Source of the DNA: Prevotella sp. P5-108
Lineage (GTDB): Bacteria; Bacteroidota; Bacteroidia; Bacteroidales; Bacteroidaceae
Direction of reading: 5' to 3'
DNA: 64,000 nucleotides
Assembly (NCBI RefSeq): GCF_002251385.1
Contig: NZ_NPJJ01000043.1
Coordinates: forward strand, 186,001-250,000
The translations under genes were made by a program, and so were the position numbers. This document shows, piece by piece, positions 54,717 through 64,000 of this stretch (within the stretch, counting starts at the first letter, position 1; every line of letters starts with the position of its first letter). The notes under the pieces are model-generated. The model was given only the letters and a program-made list of their open reading frames with translations, was not told the origin of the DNA and searched no databases.

Positions 54717-56039
54717 ATGAAAGTAATGAAATTTGGAGGCACATCAGTAGGCTCTCCTGAAAGAATGAAGAATGTTGCACAACTTGTCACAAAGTCAAAT
54801 GATCAGACATTTGTAGTTCTCTCAGCAATGAGTGGGACCACCAATAGCTTAGTCGAAATCAGCGACTACCTCTATAAGAAAAATCCTGAAGGGGCCAACG
54901 AGCATATTAATGCTCTCGAAAATACATATATGCGCCATGTGGAAACCCTTTATTCTACAGAAGAGTATAAAGAGAAAACACGTTCATTCCTTCGTGAAGA
55001 GTTTAACTATCTGCGTTCTTTCACCAAAGACCTGTTTACTTCATTTGAAGAGAAGTCCATCGTCGCTCAAGGTGAAATCATCAGCACCAATATGGTTGCC
55101 AACTATATGCAGGAGCAAGGATTCAACGTATGCCTGCTTAACGCCTTGGACTTTATGCGTACCGACAAAAATGTGGAGCCAGACCCACATTATATCAAGG
55201 AGAAGCTAACGGATATCATGAATGACCATCAAGGTCATCAAGTATATATCACACAGGGTTTTATCTGCCGTAACGCATACGGAGAAATAGATAATCTCCA
55301 AAGAGGAGGTAGTGATTACACTGCTTCACTGATAGGTGTATCACTTAACGCAGAAGAGATTCAGATATGGACCGACATTGATGGCATGCATAATAATGAT
55401 CCACGTATCGTTGAGCACACGGAAGCCATCCCTCAGCTCAACTTTGAAGAAGCCGCAGAGTTGGCTTATTTCGGCGCAAAGATACTCCACCCTACCTGTG
55501 TGCAACCAGCCAAATACGCAAGTATTCCTGTTCGTCTGAAGAACACATTGGATCCAGATGCTCCCGGAACCATCATTGACAATGTAATCATGCATGGCAA
55601 GATAAAGGCGGTGGCAGCAAAAGATAACATTACAGCCATAAAAATCAAATCATCGAGAATGTTACTTGCTACAGGTTTCCTCCGCAAAGTGTTCGAAATA
55701 TTTGAAAGCTACCAGACTCCTATTGACATGATTGCCACCAGTGAGGTAGGCGTGTCAATGAGCATTGATAATGCCGCGCATCTTATGGAAATTGTAGATG
55801 AGCTTAAGAAATACGGTACCGTAACCGTTGATTCAGACATGTGTATCATATGTGTCGTTGGTGATTTGGACTGGAACAACTTGGGATTCGAGTCGTTAGC
55901 AACTCATGCAATGAAGGATATTCCTGTACGCATGATTTCATATGGCGGTAGCAATTACAACATTTCATTCCTCATCAAGGAAGCTGACAAGAAGAGAGCT
56001 CTGCAGAACCTTAGCAAAGAACTCTTCAAACAAGCATAA
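54717..56039 (+). CDS. lysC: Aspartate kinase (monofunctional)
   Basis: 440 residues; phosphorylates aspartate, first step to lysine, diaminopimelate, threonine and methionine. KFGGTSVGS (5-13), LQRGGSDYTASLIG and AELAYFGAKILHP mark the catalytic domain; ~300-440 hold two ACT domains (LATGFLRKVFEIFES; TSEVGVSMSID), expected to bind a feedback amino acid. No homoserine dehydrogenase is fused. It is followed by lysA after 35 bases, suggesting a lysine/diaminopimelate role. Confidence 0.95.
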   Translation: MKVMKFGGTSVGSPERMKNVAQLVTKSNDQTFVVLSAMSGTTNSLVEISDYLYKKNPEGANEHINALENTYMRHVETLYSTEEYKEKTRSFLREEFNYLRSFTKDLFTSFEEKSIVAQGEIISTNMVANYMQEQGFNVCLLNALDFMRTDKNVEPDPHYIKEKLTDIMNDHQGHQVYITQGFICRNAYGEIDNLQRGGSDYTASLIGVSLNAEEIQIWTDIDGMHNNDPRIVEHTEAIPQLNFEEAAELAYFGAKILHPTCVQPAKYASIPVRLKNTLDPDAPGTIIDNVIMHGKIKAVAAKDNITAIKIKSSRMLLATGFLRKVFEIFESYQTPIDMIATSEVGVSMSIDNAAHLMEIVDELKKYGTVTVDSDMCIICVVGDLDWNNLGFESLATHAMKDIPVRMISYGGSNYNISFLIKEADKKRALQNLSKELFKQA

Positions 56040-56074
56040 GTAGTTAAAGGACATATTGAAAAAAATCAGGATAA

Positions 56075-57232
56075 GTGAAAGGAACATTTCCAATAGACAA
56101 GTTTCAAAGCATTGAGACACCATTCTATTATTATGATACAGAACTGCTCTGGCGCACCTTGAATGTAATACACAAAGAGGTTGAACGTTATGAGCGGTTT
56201 GAAGTACACTATGCGATAAAAGCCAATGCCAATCCCAAGTTGCTCAACATCATTTGTCAGGCAGGATTAGGAGCAGACTGTGTAAGCGGCGGTGAAATAG
56301 AGGCAGCAAGTAAAGCGGGCTTTCCTGCAAACAAGATTGTTTATGCGGGAGTCGGCAAGAGCGATTGGGAAATTCGTTTGGGCTTGGAGAAAGGCATATT
56401 TTGCTTTAATGTTGAGAGCTTGGCCGAACTTGAAATTATCCAGCAGCTTGCTGCGGAGATGAACACGAAGGCAAATATTTGTCTTCGCATCAACCCCGAT
56501 GTAGGCGCACATACCCACGCCAACATCACCACAGGACTTGCTGAAAACAAATTTGGTATTGCCTTAGGCGATATGATGGACGTGATTGAGAAGGCGCATC
56601 TTATGTCCCATATACATATAATGGGATTACATTTCCATATCGGCTCCCAGATACTTGACATGGGCGATTTTGAAGCCTTGTGTAATCGCATCAACGACAT
56701 CCAGAAGCAAATGGAGCAGCATAATATACGCATAGACGTAATTAACGTTGGAGGTGGATTGGGCATTGACTATGCCCACCCCAACCGCGTATCTATCCCT
56801 GATTTCAAGGCCTATTTTGAATGTTACGCCCGACATCTCAAGCTACGGCCATATCAGCATCTTCATTTTGAATTGGGACGTGCGGTCGTGGGGCAATGTG
56901 GAACTCTCATAGCTCGAACCCTTTATGTGAAGCAAGGGACACACAAACAGTTTGCAATAGTAGACGCAGGAATGACCGATTTAATCCGCCCTGCGCTCTA
57001 TCAGGCTTATCACAAGATAGAAAACATCAGTAGCGAAGCTCCTCTTGCCACCTATGATGTTGTTGGCCCCATCTGCGAATCAAGCGACGTTTTTGCGAAA
57101 TCCATTGATATCAATAGTGCTCATCGTGGTGACTTCATCGCCATCCGTAGCGCGGGAGCTTATGGGGAAGCTATGGCAAGCCATTATAATTGCCGACAAC
57201 TACCTAAAGGATATATCTCTGAAGAATTATGA
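56075..57232 (+). CDS. lysA: Diaminopimelate decarboxylase, GTG start
   Basis: 385 residues; converts meso-diaminopimelate to lysine with PLP. PLP lysine in HYAIKANANPKLL, then ADCVSGGEIEAASKAGF, LHFHIGSQI, VINVGGGLGIDYAHP and GPICESSDVFAKS. The frame has a TAA directly before GTG 56075 and no other early start, so GTG must initiate. Its stop overlaps the next ATG (ATGA), linking it to a glycosyltransferase gene. Confidence 0.95.
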   Translation: MKGTFPIDKFQSIETPFYYYDTELLWRTLNVIHKEVERYERFEVHYAIKANANPKLLNIICQAGLGADCVSGGEIEAASKAGFPANKIVYAGVGKSDWEIRLGLEKGIFCFNVESLAELEIIQQLAAEMNTKANICLRINPDVGAHTHANITTGLAENKFGIALGDMMDVIEKAHLMSHIHIMGLHFHIGSQILDMGDFEALCNRINDIQKQMEQHNIRIDVINVGGGLGIDYAHPNRVSIPDFKAYFECYARHLKLRPYQHLHFELGRAVVGQCGTLIARTLYVKQGTHKQFAIVDAGMTDLIRPALYQAYHKIENISSEAPLATYDVVGPICESSDVFAKSIDINSAHRGDFIAIRSAGAYGEAMASHYNCRQLPKGYISEEL

Positions 57233-58371
57233 TATTCGACACATTTTCTATAGTATGTAGTTTGGTCGCGTTGTTCATTCTGCTTCTCGCATGGCTTTTC
57301 AACCCATTCCGCCGAAGAATTTTCAATGCGGAAGCTAATGAAGACGCTACTGACAATCCCCCATTGTCGCTTGTCATCATAACTCAAGGCAATGCCCAAG
57401 CATTGGAGGAAAATCTCCCATTATGGTTAACTCAACGGTATAACGCAGATTTGCAAATAATCGTTGTTACCGACGAGGGTGACCATTATGCTGACGATGT
57501 ATTAAAACGCATTGCTACAACGCATGATATTCACAGAACCTTCGTACCCCAAACGTCACGTTACATGAGCAGAACCAAACTGGCTGTAACTTTAGGTGTA
57601 AAAGCAGCACATCATCAAATGGTAATGCTTGTCAATGCAGATTGTAGTCCTGCTTCGGATTTAACCCTGGCACTATTGGTACAGGCCAACAACCCATCTT
57701 CCTGCACCATGGTCATGCCTCTATCCCATTACCAAGAGCCATGCAAAGGCTTTTATCAGTTTGAGCATCTACATCGTTCACTTTACTATATGCATTCTGC
57801 CGTAAGTGGTGCCGCTTATGGTTCCAATTCTAACAGCCTGCTATTCTGTAAAGACATGTTCATGCAAGGTCAAGGCTTCTTAGGAAGCCTACACCTTATA
57901 GGTGGAGAATATGAGATTCTCACGAATCGATATGCCACAAGAGAAGAGACAAGCGTATTTGTTAATCCTAAAGCGCAGCTCATCCAGCAAACGCCATCGC
58001 GCCATATTTGGCGTAACCGTGCAGTTGCTGCATGGGAAATTCGCCGTCATCTTAAGCATGGTTTTATTACTCGCTTGACCTATATCACTGATCAGATTGT
58101 ACTCCATCTTTCCTATATCGCCCTCATAGGTTTGGCAGTTGCAAGCGGAATTACACAGCATTGGATTTCATTAGGAGTTGCAGCCTTTCTGTTTTTGTGT
58201 TTACTCTTTACACGCATTATCCAGGCCCGAAAAGTTATTAGGCAATTGGATATCAAGATAAATACTTTTCTTATTCCCATCTATGAACTTCGTATCATCT
58301 GGCACAATGCGATGACTGCCCTTTTGCACAAGTTTACTGATAAAATTGAATTTACTTGTCACAAATTATGA
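57229..58371 (+). CDS. Membrane glycosyltransferase, family 2-like
   Basis: 380 residues. One N-terminal membrane helix (FSIVCSLVALFILLLAWLF), a GT-A domain (~45-270: LSLVIITQGNAQALEENL, LQIIVVTDEGDHYADD, VMLVNADCSP as the DxD-like motif) and two helices near the end (LHLSYIALIGLAVASG, LGVAAFLFLCLLFTRII). Several catalytic motifs of GT2 are weak, so activity is not certain. Coupled to lysA at the start and to the next gene at the end through ATGA overlaps. Confidence 0.78.
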   Translation: MIFDTFSIVCSLVALFILLLAWLFNPFRRRIFNAEANEDATDNPPLSLVIITQGNAQALEENLPLWLTQRYNADLQIIVVTDEGDHYADDVLKRIATTHDIHRTFVPQTSRYMSRTKLAVTLGVKAAHHQMVMLVNADCSPASDLTLALLVQANNPSSCTMVMPLSHYQEPCKGFYQFEHLHRSLYYMHSAVSGAAYGSNSNSLLFCKDMFMQGQGFLGSLHLIGGEYEILTNRYATREETSVFVNPKAQLIQQTPSRHIWRNRAVAAWEIRRHLKHGFITRLTYITDQIVLHLSYIALIGLAVASGITQHWISLGVAAFLFLCLLFTRIIQARKVIRQLDIKINTFLIPIYELRIIWHNAMTALLHKFTDKIEFTCHKL

Positions 58372-59402
58372 AGATTGGTCTTTATATTTCCTCCAGCTGT
58401 GCAAAGGATCCTTTGGCCTATGCATTTGCCAACCTGTTGAGTGAAGGTTTGGGCAACAGAGTCCAGACACTGACCCGTCATGACAAGTTGGACCCCACCT
58501 TAGACCTTGTTCATATTTTGGGAGGAAATGACCTTTATTCTTGTAGACTCATTTCTACGACAGCCAGCAAACACATTCCATCTCTATATTCCCCTTTGGG
58601 CGAAATCCTTCCTTGGACCAACACTCAATCATCTATGCGGTTTGTATTACAAAAAAGCATGATGAAATCATCTCAAGCCATCCATGCTTGGAGCAGAACA
58701 GAGCAGAATTACTTGGAACGTATCCTTCAATGCGTTGACTTGGTATTTATTCCCAATGCAGTTGTAACACGAACCATTAGCAAAGAAGACATGTGTGACA
58801 AGTTTATTAAACTTTACCAGAAGATAATAGACACACATGTTGAAATGGCTATAGACCGCGGTTTGCGCCAAGACGTCTATTCATTGCTTCAGATTGGCCT
58901 TGACTATAATTTACTACAAGACAAACCATTCATTGGAGGTGTCACTTCAAGAATACAGACATTTTCAGAAGAGCAATGGCGCCATATTATGCTTTATTCC
59001 TATGACCAAGGTATAATAGATTACATACACAACGCCTTGGAGAGGCTACAGATACGCATACCCCTAATGGACATCAGACAGATAAAAACATTTGACAATA
59101 GCATTAGGCAGGCAGATTGCAATGAGGAAACAATCCAAACTGGAAATGCTACTGACATTGTCTATGCCACAATATCTAAAATTATAGAAGACAAGAAAAG
59201 GGGCTGCCCTCTCCTATCCCGTTATGCTTCATGTTATAAATTATTACATAACGCAGATTATGATGAGGACAAATTGGTAGAGATGCTTAAACGCAATCAC
59301 CTCTTTCAAAAGGCCAAAAAACTTATGACCGATATGCAAGAGATAACCGGTCTTAGCGAAGGTTTTATCCCTGCGCTTCTCTACTCTGTACCCAATAACT
59401 AA
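58368..59402 (+). CDS. Unrecognised protein, possibly glycosyltransferase-type
   Basis: 344 residues. The start (KIGLYISSSCAKDPLAYAFA, LDLVHILGGNDLYS, IPSLYSPLGEILPW) resembles the N-terminal half of GT4-type glycosyltransferases, but the retaining-GT EGxP motif is not visible and the C-terminal half (~185-344) is all-helical and unfamiliar. It begins in an ATGA overlap with the upstream membrane glycosyltransferase, so the two probably act in the same cell-surface pathway. Its stop abuts the converging cupin gene with no gap. Confidence 0.65.
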   Translation: MKIGLYISSSCAKDPLAYAFANLLSEGLGNRVQTLTRHDKLDPTLDLVHILGGNDLYSCRLISTTASKHIPSLYSPLGEILPWTNTQSSMRFVLQKSMMKSSQAIHAWSRTEQNYLERILQCVDLVFIPNAVVTRTISKEDMCDKFIKLYQKIIDTHVEMAIDRGLRQDVYSLLQIGLDYNLLQDKPFIGGVTSRIQTFSEEQWRHIMLYSYDQGIIDYIHNALERLQIRIPLMDIRQIKTFDNSIRQADCNEETIQTGNATDIVYATISKIIEDKKRGCPLLSRYASCYKLLHNADYDEDKLVEMLKRNHLFQKAKKLMTDMQEITGLSEGFIPALLYSVPNN

Positions 59403-59738
59403 TTACTTGTTGTGCTGTGGCACTATGGCCAAATACACCAAATCGTGATCGGTTAGGTTCTCCATATAGTGCGAATGTCCCTCTGGACAATAATGACATT
59501 GCCCTACTCTTACCACCTCCGTTGTATCATCATAGTGGAAAGTAGCCTCACCACTTAAAATATAGATTACCTCGCTGTTGCCATTGTGGGTATGCAAACC
59601 AGTAGACGAGCCAGGACGAAGAGTAGAATACATTATTTTTACATTATCATCTGAAAAACTTCGAGAATCCAAAGGCCCCTTACCGCCCTTGAAATTCATC
59701 GTACGACATTCTTTAATGTCATCAAAGTCAATTACCAT
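59403..59738 (-). CDS. Small cupin-domain protein
   Basis: 111 residues forming one cupin barrel: RPGSSTGLHTHNGNSEVIYIL (motif 1, ligands His, His, Glu) is followed by SGEATFHYDD and motif 2 VRVGQCHYCPEGHSHYMEN. It probably binds a metal; function unknown (isomerase, dioxygenase or sensor are all possible). The upstream frame extends to 59846 but includes the promoter, so ATG 59738 is used. Confidence 0.85.
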   Translation of the reverse strand: MVIDFDDIKECRTMNFKGGKGPLDSRSFSDDNVKIMYSTLRPGSSTGLHTHNGNSEVIYILSGEATFHYDDTTEVVRVGQCHYCPEGHSHYMENLTDHDLVYLAIVPQHNK

Positions 59739-59765
59739 ACTGCAACTATTAATAAGATTTTGATG

Positions 59766-59773
59766 CAAAGTTA
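59766..59773 (-). promoter_or_regulatory. -7 box for the cupin gene
   Basis: Complement reads TAACTTTG, 27 bases before the ATG. Confidence 0.6.
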
Positions 59774-59869
59774 TAAAAATGTATGTAGTCAACACAATGG
59801 TTGACCATATTTTTTGGAATTGCACCGAAGAAATAGCATAAATCATTTTCGGTTTTCAGAATAAATAAG

Positions 59870-59877
59870 TATTTTTG
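59870..59877 (+). promoter_or_regulatory. -7 box for the DUF4062-NTPase gene
   Basis: TATTTTTG, 40 bases before the ATG at 59918; the -33 region has TTTTC at the right distance. Confidence 0.5.
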
Positions 59878-59917
59878 TAATGAAAGTTTACTTATTACCG
59901 AAACCAACATCATTTGT

Positions 59918-62900
59918 ATGAGCACCAATACTGCCAAAAGACAGATTCGCGTTTTCTTGTCATCCACCTTTGCAGATATGCAGGACGAACGCAACTACCT
60001 TGTAAAAAAAGTATTCCCCATGATAAAGGCCGAATGTCATCGCCGTAACGTCAATTTCTCTGTTATTGATTTGAGATGGGGCGTTACTGAAGAAGATTCA
60101 AAAAGCGGCAAAGTAATAGAAATATGTATTGATGAGATAGAGCATACACGCCCATTCTTTATCGGAATGATTGGCGGAAGATATGGATGGATTCCAGGTG
60201 CCAACGGATATGGAGACAACAACCGTCTCTTGCAGAAATACCCATGGATAGAGAAGTATCTCAATAGCAATATGTCGATTACCGAAATAGAGATGCAATA
60301 TGGGGCTCTGAAGAGCAAGACGCCCGTCAATGCAATGTTCTTCATCAGACAAGACAACTATATACCAGAGCAAAAACGAGAAACCGATAAAGTAAAGATC
60401 GAGAAGCTCAAAAGACTAAAGACCTGCATTGCAGAAGCCGAAAGTAAAGGACTCTGCAGTGCTACATCATATACTACTCCAAAGGATTTGGGGCGCAGAA
60501 TATACAATCAGCTAATGGCCAAAATCAATGACCTCTACCCTGACGAGAATCTGGATTTCTATTCGATTGCCGATAAGCTACAGCGAGCTAAGGAAAATGA
60601 GTTAAGACAGGTCTATATTAATGGGCGTATTCCTGCTTTGTTTACAACTGCAGCTGATTTCGACACACATCGTCTTGTTATCGGTAAAAACGGAATGGGA
60701 AAAAGTGCATTTGTTGCGAATTATTATGCGGATACTACCAACGAGGGTGGAGTTGAAGGAATTTATTTGGCAGAAGATGAATATGGCTTTGGTTATGTAA
60801 ATGACGAAAGAACACACGAAGAAGGATACACCGAACGATTTGTACCCATTATTCGCACCTATATAGATAACGACATCAACACCGTTGATAAGTGCTATCG
60901 CATGTTCTTGAAGAAACTTGGGCAGACTTGTCCAACTTTTGCCGACATTGACTTGTATGATGAGACACCCATTTCGCTTAAAGACATCTTTGAAAATGCA
61001 CACTATAACGAGCGTATCCTTTGGATGCTTGATGGAGTTGACCGTCTTATTGGAGATGACGACCTCTCTATGGCATGGGTTAACCAACTGCCCAACCAAA
61101 TCAGTCTTGTGGTCACGGCTACTGACGAAAAAATAAAACAAGCCTGTCGTTCAATGCAGCACTATGAACTATGCGATTTATCTTCTACGGATATCATAGA
61201 GATAACCAAACGTTATCTTGCCATCAAAGCCAAACATCTCGTAGACAATCAGTATCTGCACATTGCCCGATGCAACATACTAAGAAATCCCTCATTACTG
61301 ATAATGTTTCTAAATGAACTTCAAGAATTTGGCATTTACGAAAGAGTTGACGAATACATTGACCATTACCTGTCTGCACGTGATGAAAACGACTTTTATA
61401 ACCTTATTATTGAAGGAGTTGAAGAAGAGCACGGACGCGATTTGACTGCGCAAATTTTATGTCTTCTTGCCGTTACCCAAACTGGTCTGGCCGAAAATCT
61501 GTTGGCCAGCCATTTGTCATTGCCTCCTATAGAATGGGCAAGTCTTTATGGCGCGCTGCGGTTGCTTACCATTGACATCGACGGGCATATTATGCTCGCC
61601 AATCAATCTTTGCAGAAAGCTGTCATTCAACGTTACATCGACGATAGAGCTAAGAAAGAATCATTTATGCGCCAAGCCATAAAACTATTGGAGAAAGAAA
61701 CCAACAACTTGGATAGGCAAAGTCGCCAACTGACAAAACGCCACAATGGCTTCTTGGGATTCATTCTCATCAATCTGTTGTTTGCCAACACTATCGAAGA
61801 ACATTTCCAGAACTCCATTCGCCGCAATAACACTGAACTGGTAAAGCTCTACGCTGAGACCCAGGAATGGGGGAAATTATATCAACGCATCCGTTCGATA
61901 ACCGCTTTATCTGATTTGAACATTCCTCCTACCGAACTCTATGGCCTTTATCCTGAATTGTACAAAGCTGGCTATCATGTCATATCCAGCCAGCTTTCGT
62001 GTTGGTCATTATACCGTCTGATACTTTTATCGTTTTTTGTTTCCCCAGAGAATTACCGATCTCAATTTATGACATTAATATCAGCTATCACGTTACCCTC
62101 AATGCTTCTGCCAGAAGACATACGCACCCGTGAAATCAACCGGATTGTTCGTAATGTCAATTGGGTACTTCTGCTCCCATGGGGAATGAAGAGAGAAATA
62201 AAGAATAACCTACGAAATTATGCTGTTGGACAACACTTCAACGACGATATTAATATTGAAGACACATGGAGTCCAGGACGCACAATAGATTATGTACAGA
62301 CGCCGCTTCTGCTCAATAGTATAGAGACAATATTGGATACGAACCGCGTTGAGCATATACTACAACAGGCCAACATGATGTTAGACCATTATGAAGACGG
62401 CGATATGGAAAAAACTCTCTTTCAACTTATAGCAGCCCAATGCTATATACGATTGGAGAATAGAAAGGAAGCAGAAGACATGCTTGACACAGTGGCATAT
62501 ATTGATAAGTATGCCTTTATTATAACCAGAATTGAAATACTATTTGATTTGACCTTTAACGATTTGACAAATGCCCAAGAGATAGAGGATAAGATTATGA
62601 GTATGCGTGATGGCACCATCGAACAGTCAACACAAAAAGTAGATAGTGAGCGCTATATGTTCATCCTTCAAGTCAAATTAGGCAAGAGCCCAGATGTCCA
62701 TCAATGTATGGAGCGGATGTGGAATCTTTTATCATCATGCACCTACGCCAACGAAATCGGCACACTCCAGCAATTGGCAGAACAGTTATTGATATTCAGG
62801 GAATATTACCTTGCGGCTACAGCTTACCTTGAACTTAACAATTACATCTCCCCCTCTTCTCCAGAGCTGAATGCATATTTCTATTCGCAGGCTGCAGATT

Positions 62901-64000
62901 GTTTCGATTCCGACAAAGAATATTACGAGGCATATAAGTCTTATACAAATGCTGCTGACGCATATAAGGCAGTTCATAATAACTCCAAATACCACCATTG
63001 CTCCTATCAGGCAGTCAGGCAATTATATCTTGGAGCCCATTATGTAGATTGTATCAATCTCTGTGAACAATCACTGGAAGCCAAGACAGTGAATGCATCT
63101 CACTACGCTGAAGACTTTTATAATATTATTGGCCTCTGCTCTTATAACATGATAAACAAGGTGAGTGGTGATAAGTCCAAAGCATATTACGACAAGGCCT
63201 TTGAAGCTTTTCTTAAAAGTTACGAATTGGCTGCTCTTGATGATGAGGCTGCAAAAACCATTGCTTTCAATCTGGTCAATTGCCTGATAGAATATCCCGA
63301 TTATGCTACTGCTTCCCAACTTGACACATTGGAAGCATACAATGAGAAGATAAAAGATAAAGACGCAGAGAGTTACTATACAAACAAGTGCCAACTATTG
63401 ACATTGAAGGGAAATAATCAGGAAGCCATCTTGACAGGAACCAAGGCAATGCAGGAAGGAGCATTTGATGAAACCAGATTGGCCCAGCTCAAAACCAAGA
63501 GTACAGACAAGAGAGTCAAGAAGGAGGGCATTGAGTATCTTTTGGATAGATTTATCCACTTGGTTAACAACAACTATACCAAGCCAGTTGATACAAAACT
63601 GTTAGAACACTACACCCGCCACTATTTTCAATTCATCACCAAAGAAGATTTCTATACAGCCTTACCTCTCATCGAAGACAATGATATCTCTTTGGCAGGT
63701 CTGCTTTATATGCAGTGTGTTGACCACTATATTCTTAGCGACCCTGAACCTACAGAGACATACGATGAAGTTTGGGTAAAATATCTGTCCTCCGTTCAAG
63801 CGTTTGATGAAAGACAGACTACCGACTATATAAAGCTGCATATCAAGATTAGATGCATAATACTAAATGGCAGGTACAATATAGACGAATGTGTTACTCA
63901 ATACTTGTCTGAGATAAGGCAGATTCTGCCTGATTATCCCATAAGCAAGGCTATATTCCGTTTGTGTAGATACGAAGAATGGACTGAGACCATTGTCCGT
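59918..64000 (+). CDS. DUF4062 / NACHT-STAND-like NTPase / TPR-like repeat protein, cut by the right edge
   Basis: The frame from ATG 59918 stays open for 1361 codons to the window end. N-terminus (8-~170) is DUF4062: RVFLSSTFADMQDERNYLVK, SVIDLRWGVTEED, EIEHTRPFFIGMIGGRYGWI. Next is a P-loop NTPase: Walker A GKNGMGKS (256-263), Walker B WMLDGVDRL (Asp372, Asp375), sensor-like SLVVTATDE and the NACHT-type NPSLLIMFLNEL helix. The rest (~600-1361) is helical; from ~980 paired helices resemble TPRs (YFYSQAADCFDSDKEYYEAY). The same DUF4062-NTPase order occurs in eukaryotic TEP1, NPHP3 and NWD1. Bacterial STAND proteins of this size are often defence sensors, but no effector is seen in the part present. 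Not assigned to a named system. Confidence 0.88.
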   Translation, partial: MSTNTAKRQIRVFLSSTFADMQDERNYLVKKVFPMIKAECHRRNVNFSVIDLRWGVTEEDSKSGKVIEICIDEIEHTRPFFIGMIGGRYGWIPGANGYGDNNRLLQKYPWIEKYLNSNMSITEIEMQYGALKSKTPVNAMFFIRQDNYIPEQKRETDKVKIEKLKRLKTCIAEAESKGLCSATSYTTPKDLGRRIYNQLMAKINDLYPDENLDFYSIADKLQRAKENELRQVYINGRIPALFTTAADFDTHRLVIGKNGMGKSAFVANYYADTTNEGGVEGIYLAEDEYGFGYVNDERTHEEGYTERFVPIIRTYIDNDINTVDKCYRMFLKKLGQTCPTFADIDLYDETPISLKDIFENAHYNERILWMLDGVDRLIGDDDLSMAWVNQLPNQISLVVTATDEKIKQACRSMQHYELCDLSSTDIIEITKRYLAIKAKHLVDNQYLHIARCNILRNPSLLIMFLNELQEFGIYERVDEYIDHYLSARDENDFYNLIIEGVEEEHGRDLTAQILCLLAVTQTGLAENLLASHLSLPPIEWASLYGALRLLTIDIDGHIMLANQSLQKAVIQRYIDDRAKKESFMRQAIKLLEKETNNLDRQSRQLTKRHNGFLGFILINLLFANTIEEHFQNSIRRNNTELVKLYAETQEWGKLYQRIRSITALSDLNIPPTELYGLYPELYKAGYHVISSQLSCWSLYRLILLSFFVSPENYRSQFMTLISAITLPSMLLPEDIRTREINRIVRNVNWVLLLPWGMKREIKNNLRNYAVGQHFNDDINIEDTWSPGRTIDYVQTPLLLNSIETILDTNRVEHILQQANMMLDHYEDGDMEKTLFQLIAAQCYIRLENRKEAEDMLDTVAYIDKYAFIITRIEILFDLTFNDLTNAQEIEDKIMSMRDGTIEQSTQKVDSERYMFILQVKLGKSPDVHQCMERMWNLLSSCTYANEIGTLQQLAEQLLIFREYYLAATAYLELNNYISPSSPELNAYFYSQAADCFDSDKEYYEAYKSYTNAADAYKAVHNNSKYHHCSYQAVRQLYLGAHYVDCINLCEQSLEAKTVNASHYAEDFYNIIGLCSYNMINKVSGDKSKAYYDKAFEAFLKSYELAALDDEAAKTIAFNLVNCLIEYPDYATASQLDTLEAYNEKIKDKDAESYYTNKCQLLTLKGNNQEAILTGTKAMQEGAFDETRLAQLKTKSTDKRVKKEGIEYLLDRFIHLVNNNYTKPVDTKLLEHYTRHYFQFITKEDFYTALPLIEDNDISLAGLLYMQCVDHYILSDPEPTETYDEVWVKYLSSVQAFDERQTTDYIKLHIKIRCIILNGRYNIDECVTQYLSEIRQILPDYPISKAIFRLCRYEEWTETIVR

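Overview
The window reads as chromosomal DNA of a Bacteroidales bacterium, probably Prevotellaceae-like (the family is an inference). Evidence seen directly: many starts are preceded by the Bacteroidota promoter (TAnnTTTG -7 box, often with TTTG 19-20 bases upstream), Shine-Dalgarno sequences are mostly absent, and the gene content includes a gliding-motility-type C-terminal domain, a PorT-like barrel, a LysM/periplasmic-binding fusion, HU-CCDC81/SPOR, GH92 and split GcvP. I see no rRNA, tRNA, CRISPR, IS element or phage.

Layout. 1-7.5 kb (mostly minus): folC (cut by the left edge), dnaJ, grpE and an ABC-F ATPase form one run; uvrA and a small secreted protein form another. 7.5-11.2 kb (plus): LysM/periplasmic-binding protein, PorT-like barrel, peptide symporter. 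11.3-14.6 kb (minus): small membrane protein, OprP-type porin, rlmD. 14.7-20.7 kb (plus): ppdK, a small secreted protein, a short terminated RNA, dnaB, a TPR protein. 20.7-22.8 kb (minus): pseudouridine synthase, fabG, tetR with a candidate operator. 23.4-29.7 kb (plus): lplA-gcvT-gcvH-gcvPA-gcvPB-lpd, a complete glycine cleavage operon with its own lipoate ligase. 29.8-30.0 kb: a structured RNA with an excellent promoter. Then ribE, gph (minus), mltG and an S9 peptidase. 35.5-38 kb: a ThiD-like/AraC fusion regulator translationally coupled to pdxS-pdxT. 38-41.8 kb: a second uvrA and a glycosyltransferase. 41.7-44.7 kb (minus): MBL hydrolase and phosphoglucomutase. 44.8-49.3 kb: DUF4491-like protein, rlmH, GH92 and GH28-like enzymes. 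49.3 kb: a candidate small RNA on the minus strand. 49.6-59.4 kb: HU/SPOR protein, FHA protein, hisH, a hisA-hisF gene fusion, hisIE, ftsE-like, lysC, lysA and two glycosyltransferase-type genes. 59.4 kb: a cupin (minus). 59.9-64 kb: a very large open gene running off the right edge, encoding DUF4062, a NACHT/STAND-like NTPase and TPR-like repeats.

The items that stand out are: (1) the DUF4062-NTPase-TPR protein, which looks like eukaryotic TEP1/NPHP3/NWD1-type NLR proteins and is a plausible defence gene; (2) the ThiD-like/AraC fusion with a ruined kinase motif sitting on pdxST, a probable vitamin B6 sensor; (3) the HisA-HisF double-barrel fusion; (4) an ABC-F protein whose two composite ATPase sites have diverged so that one is intact and the other is dead; (5) three candidate non-coding RNAs defined by promoter plus structure or terminator.
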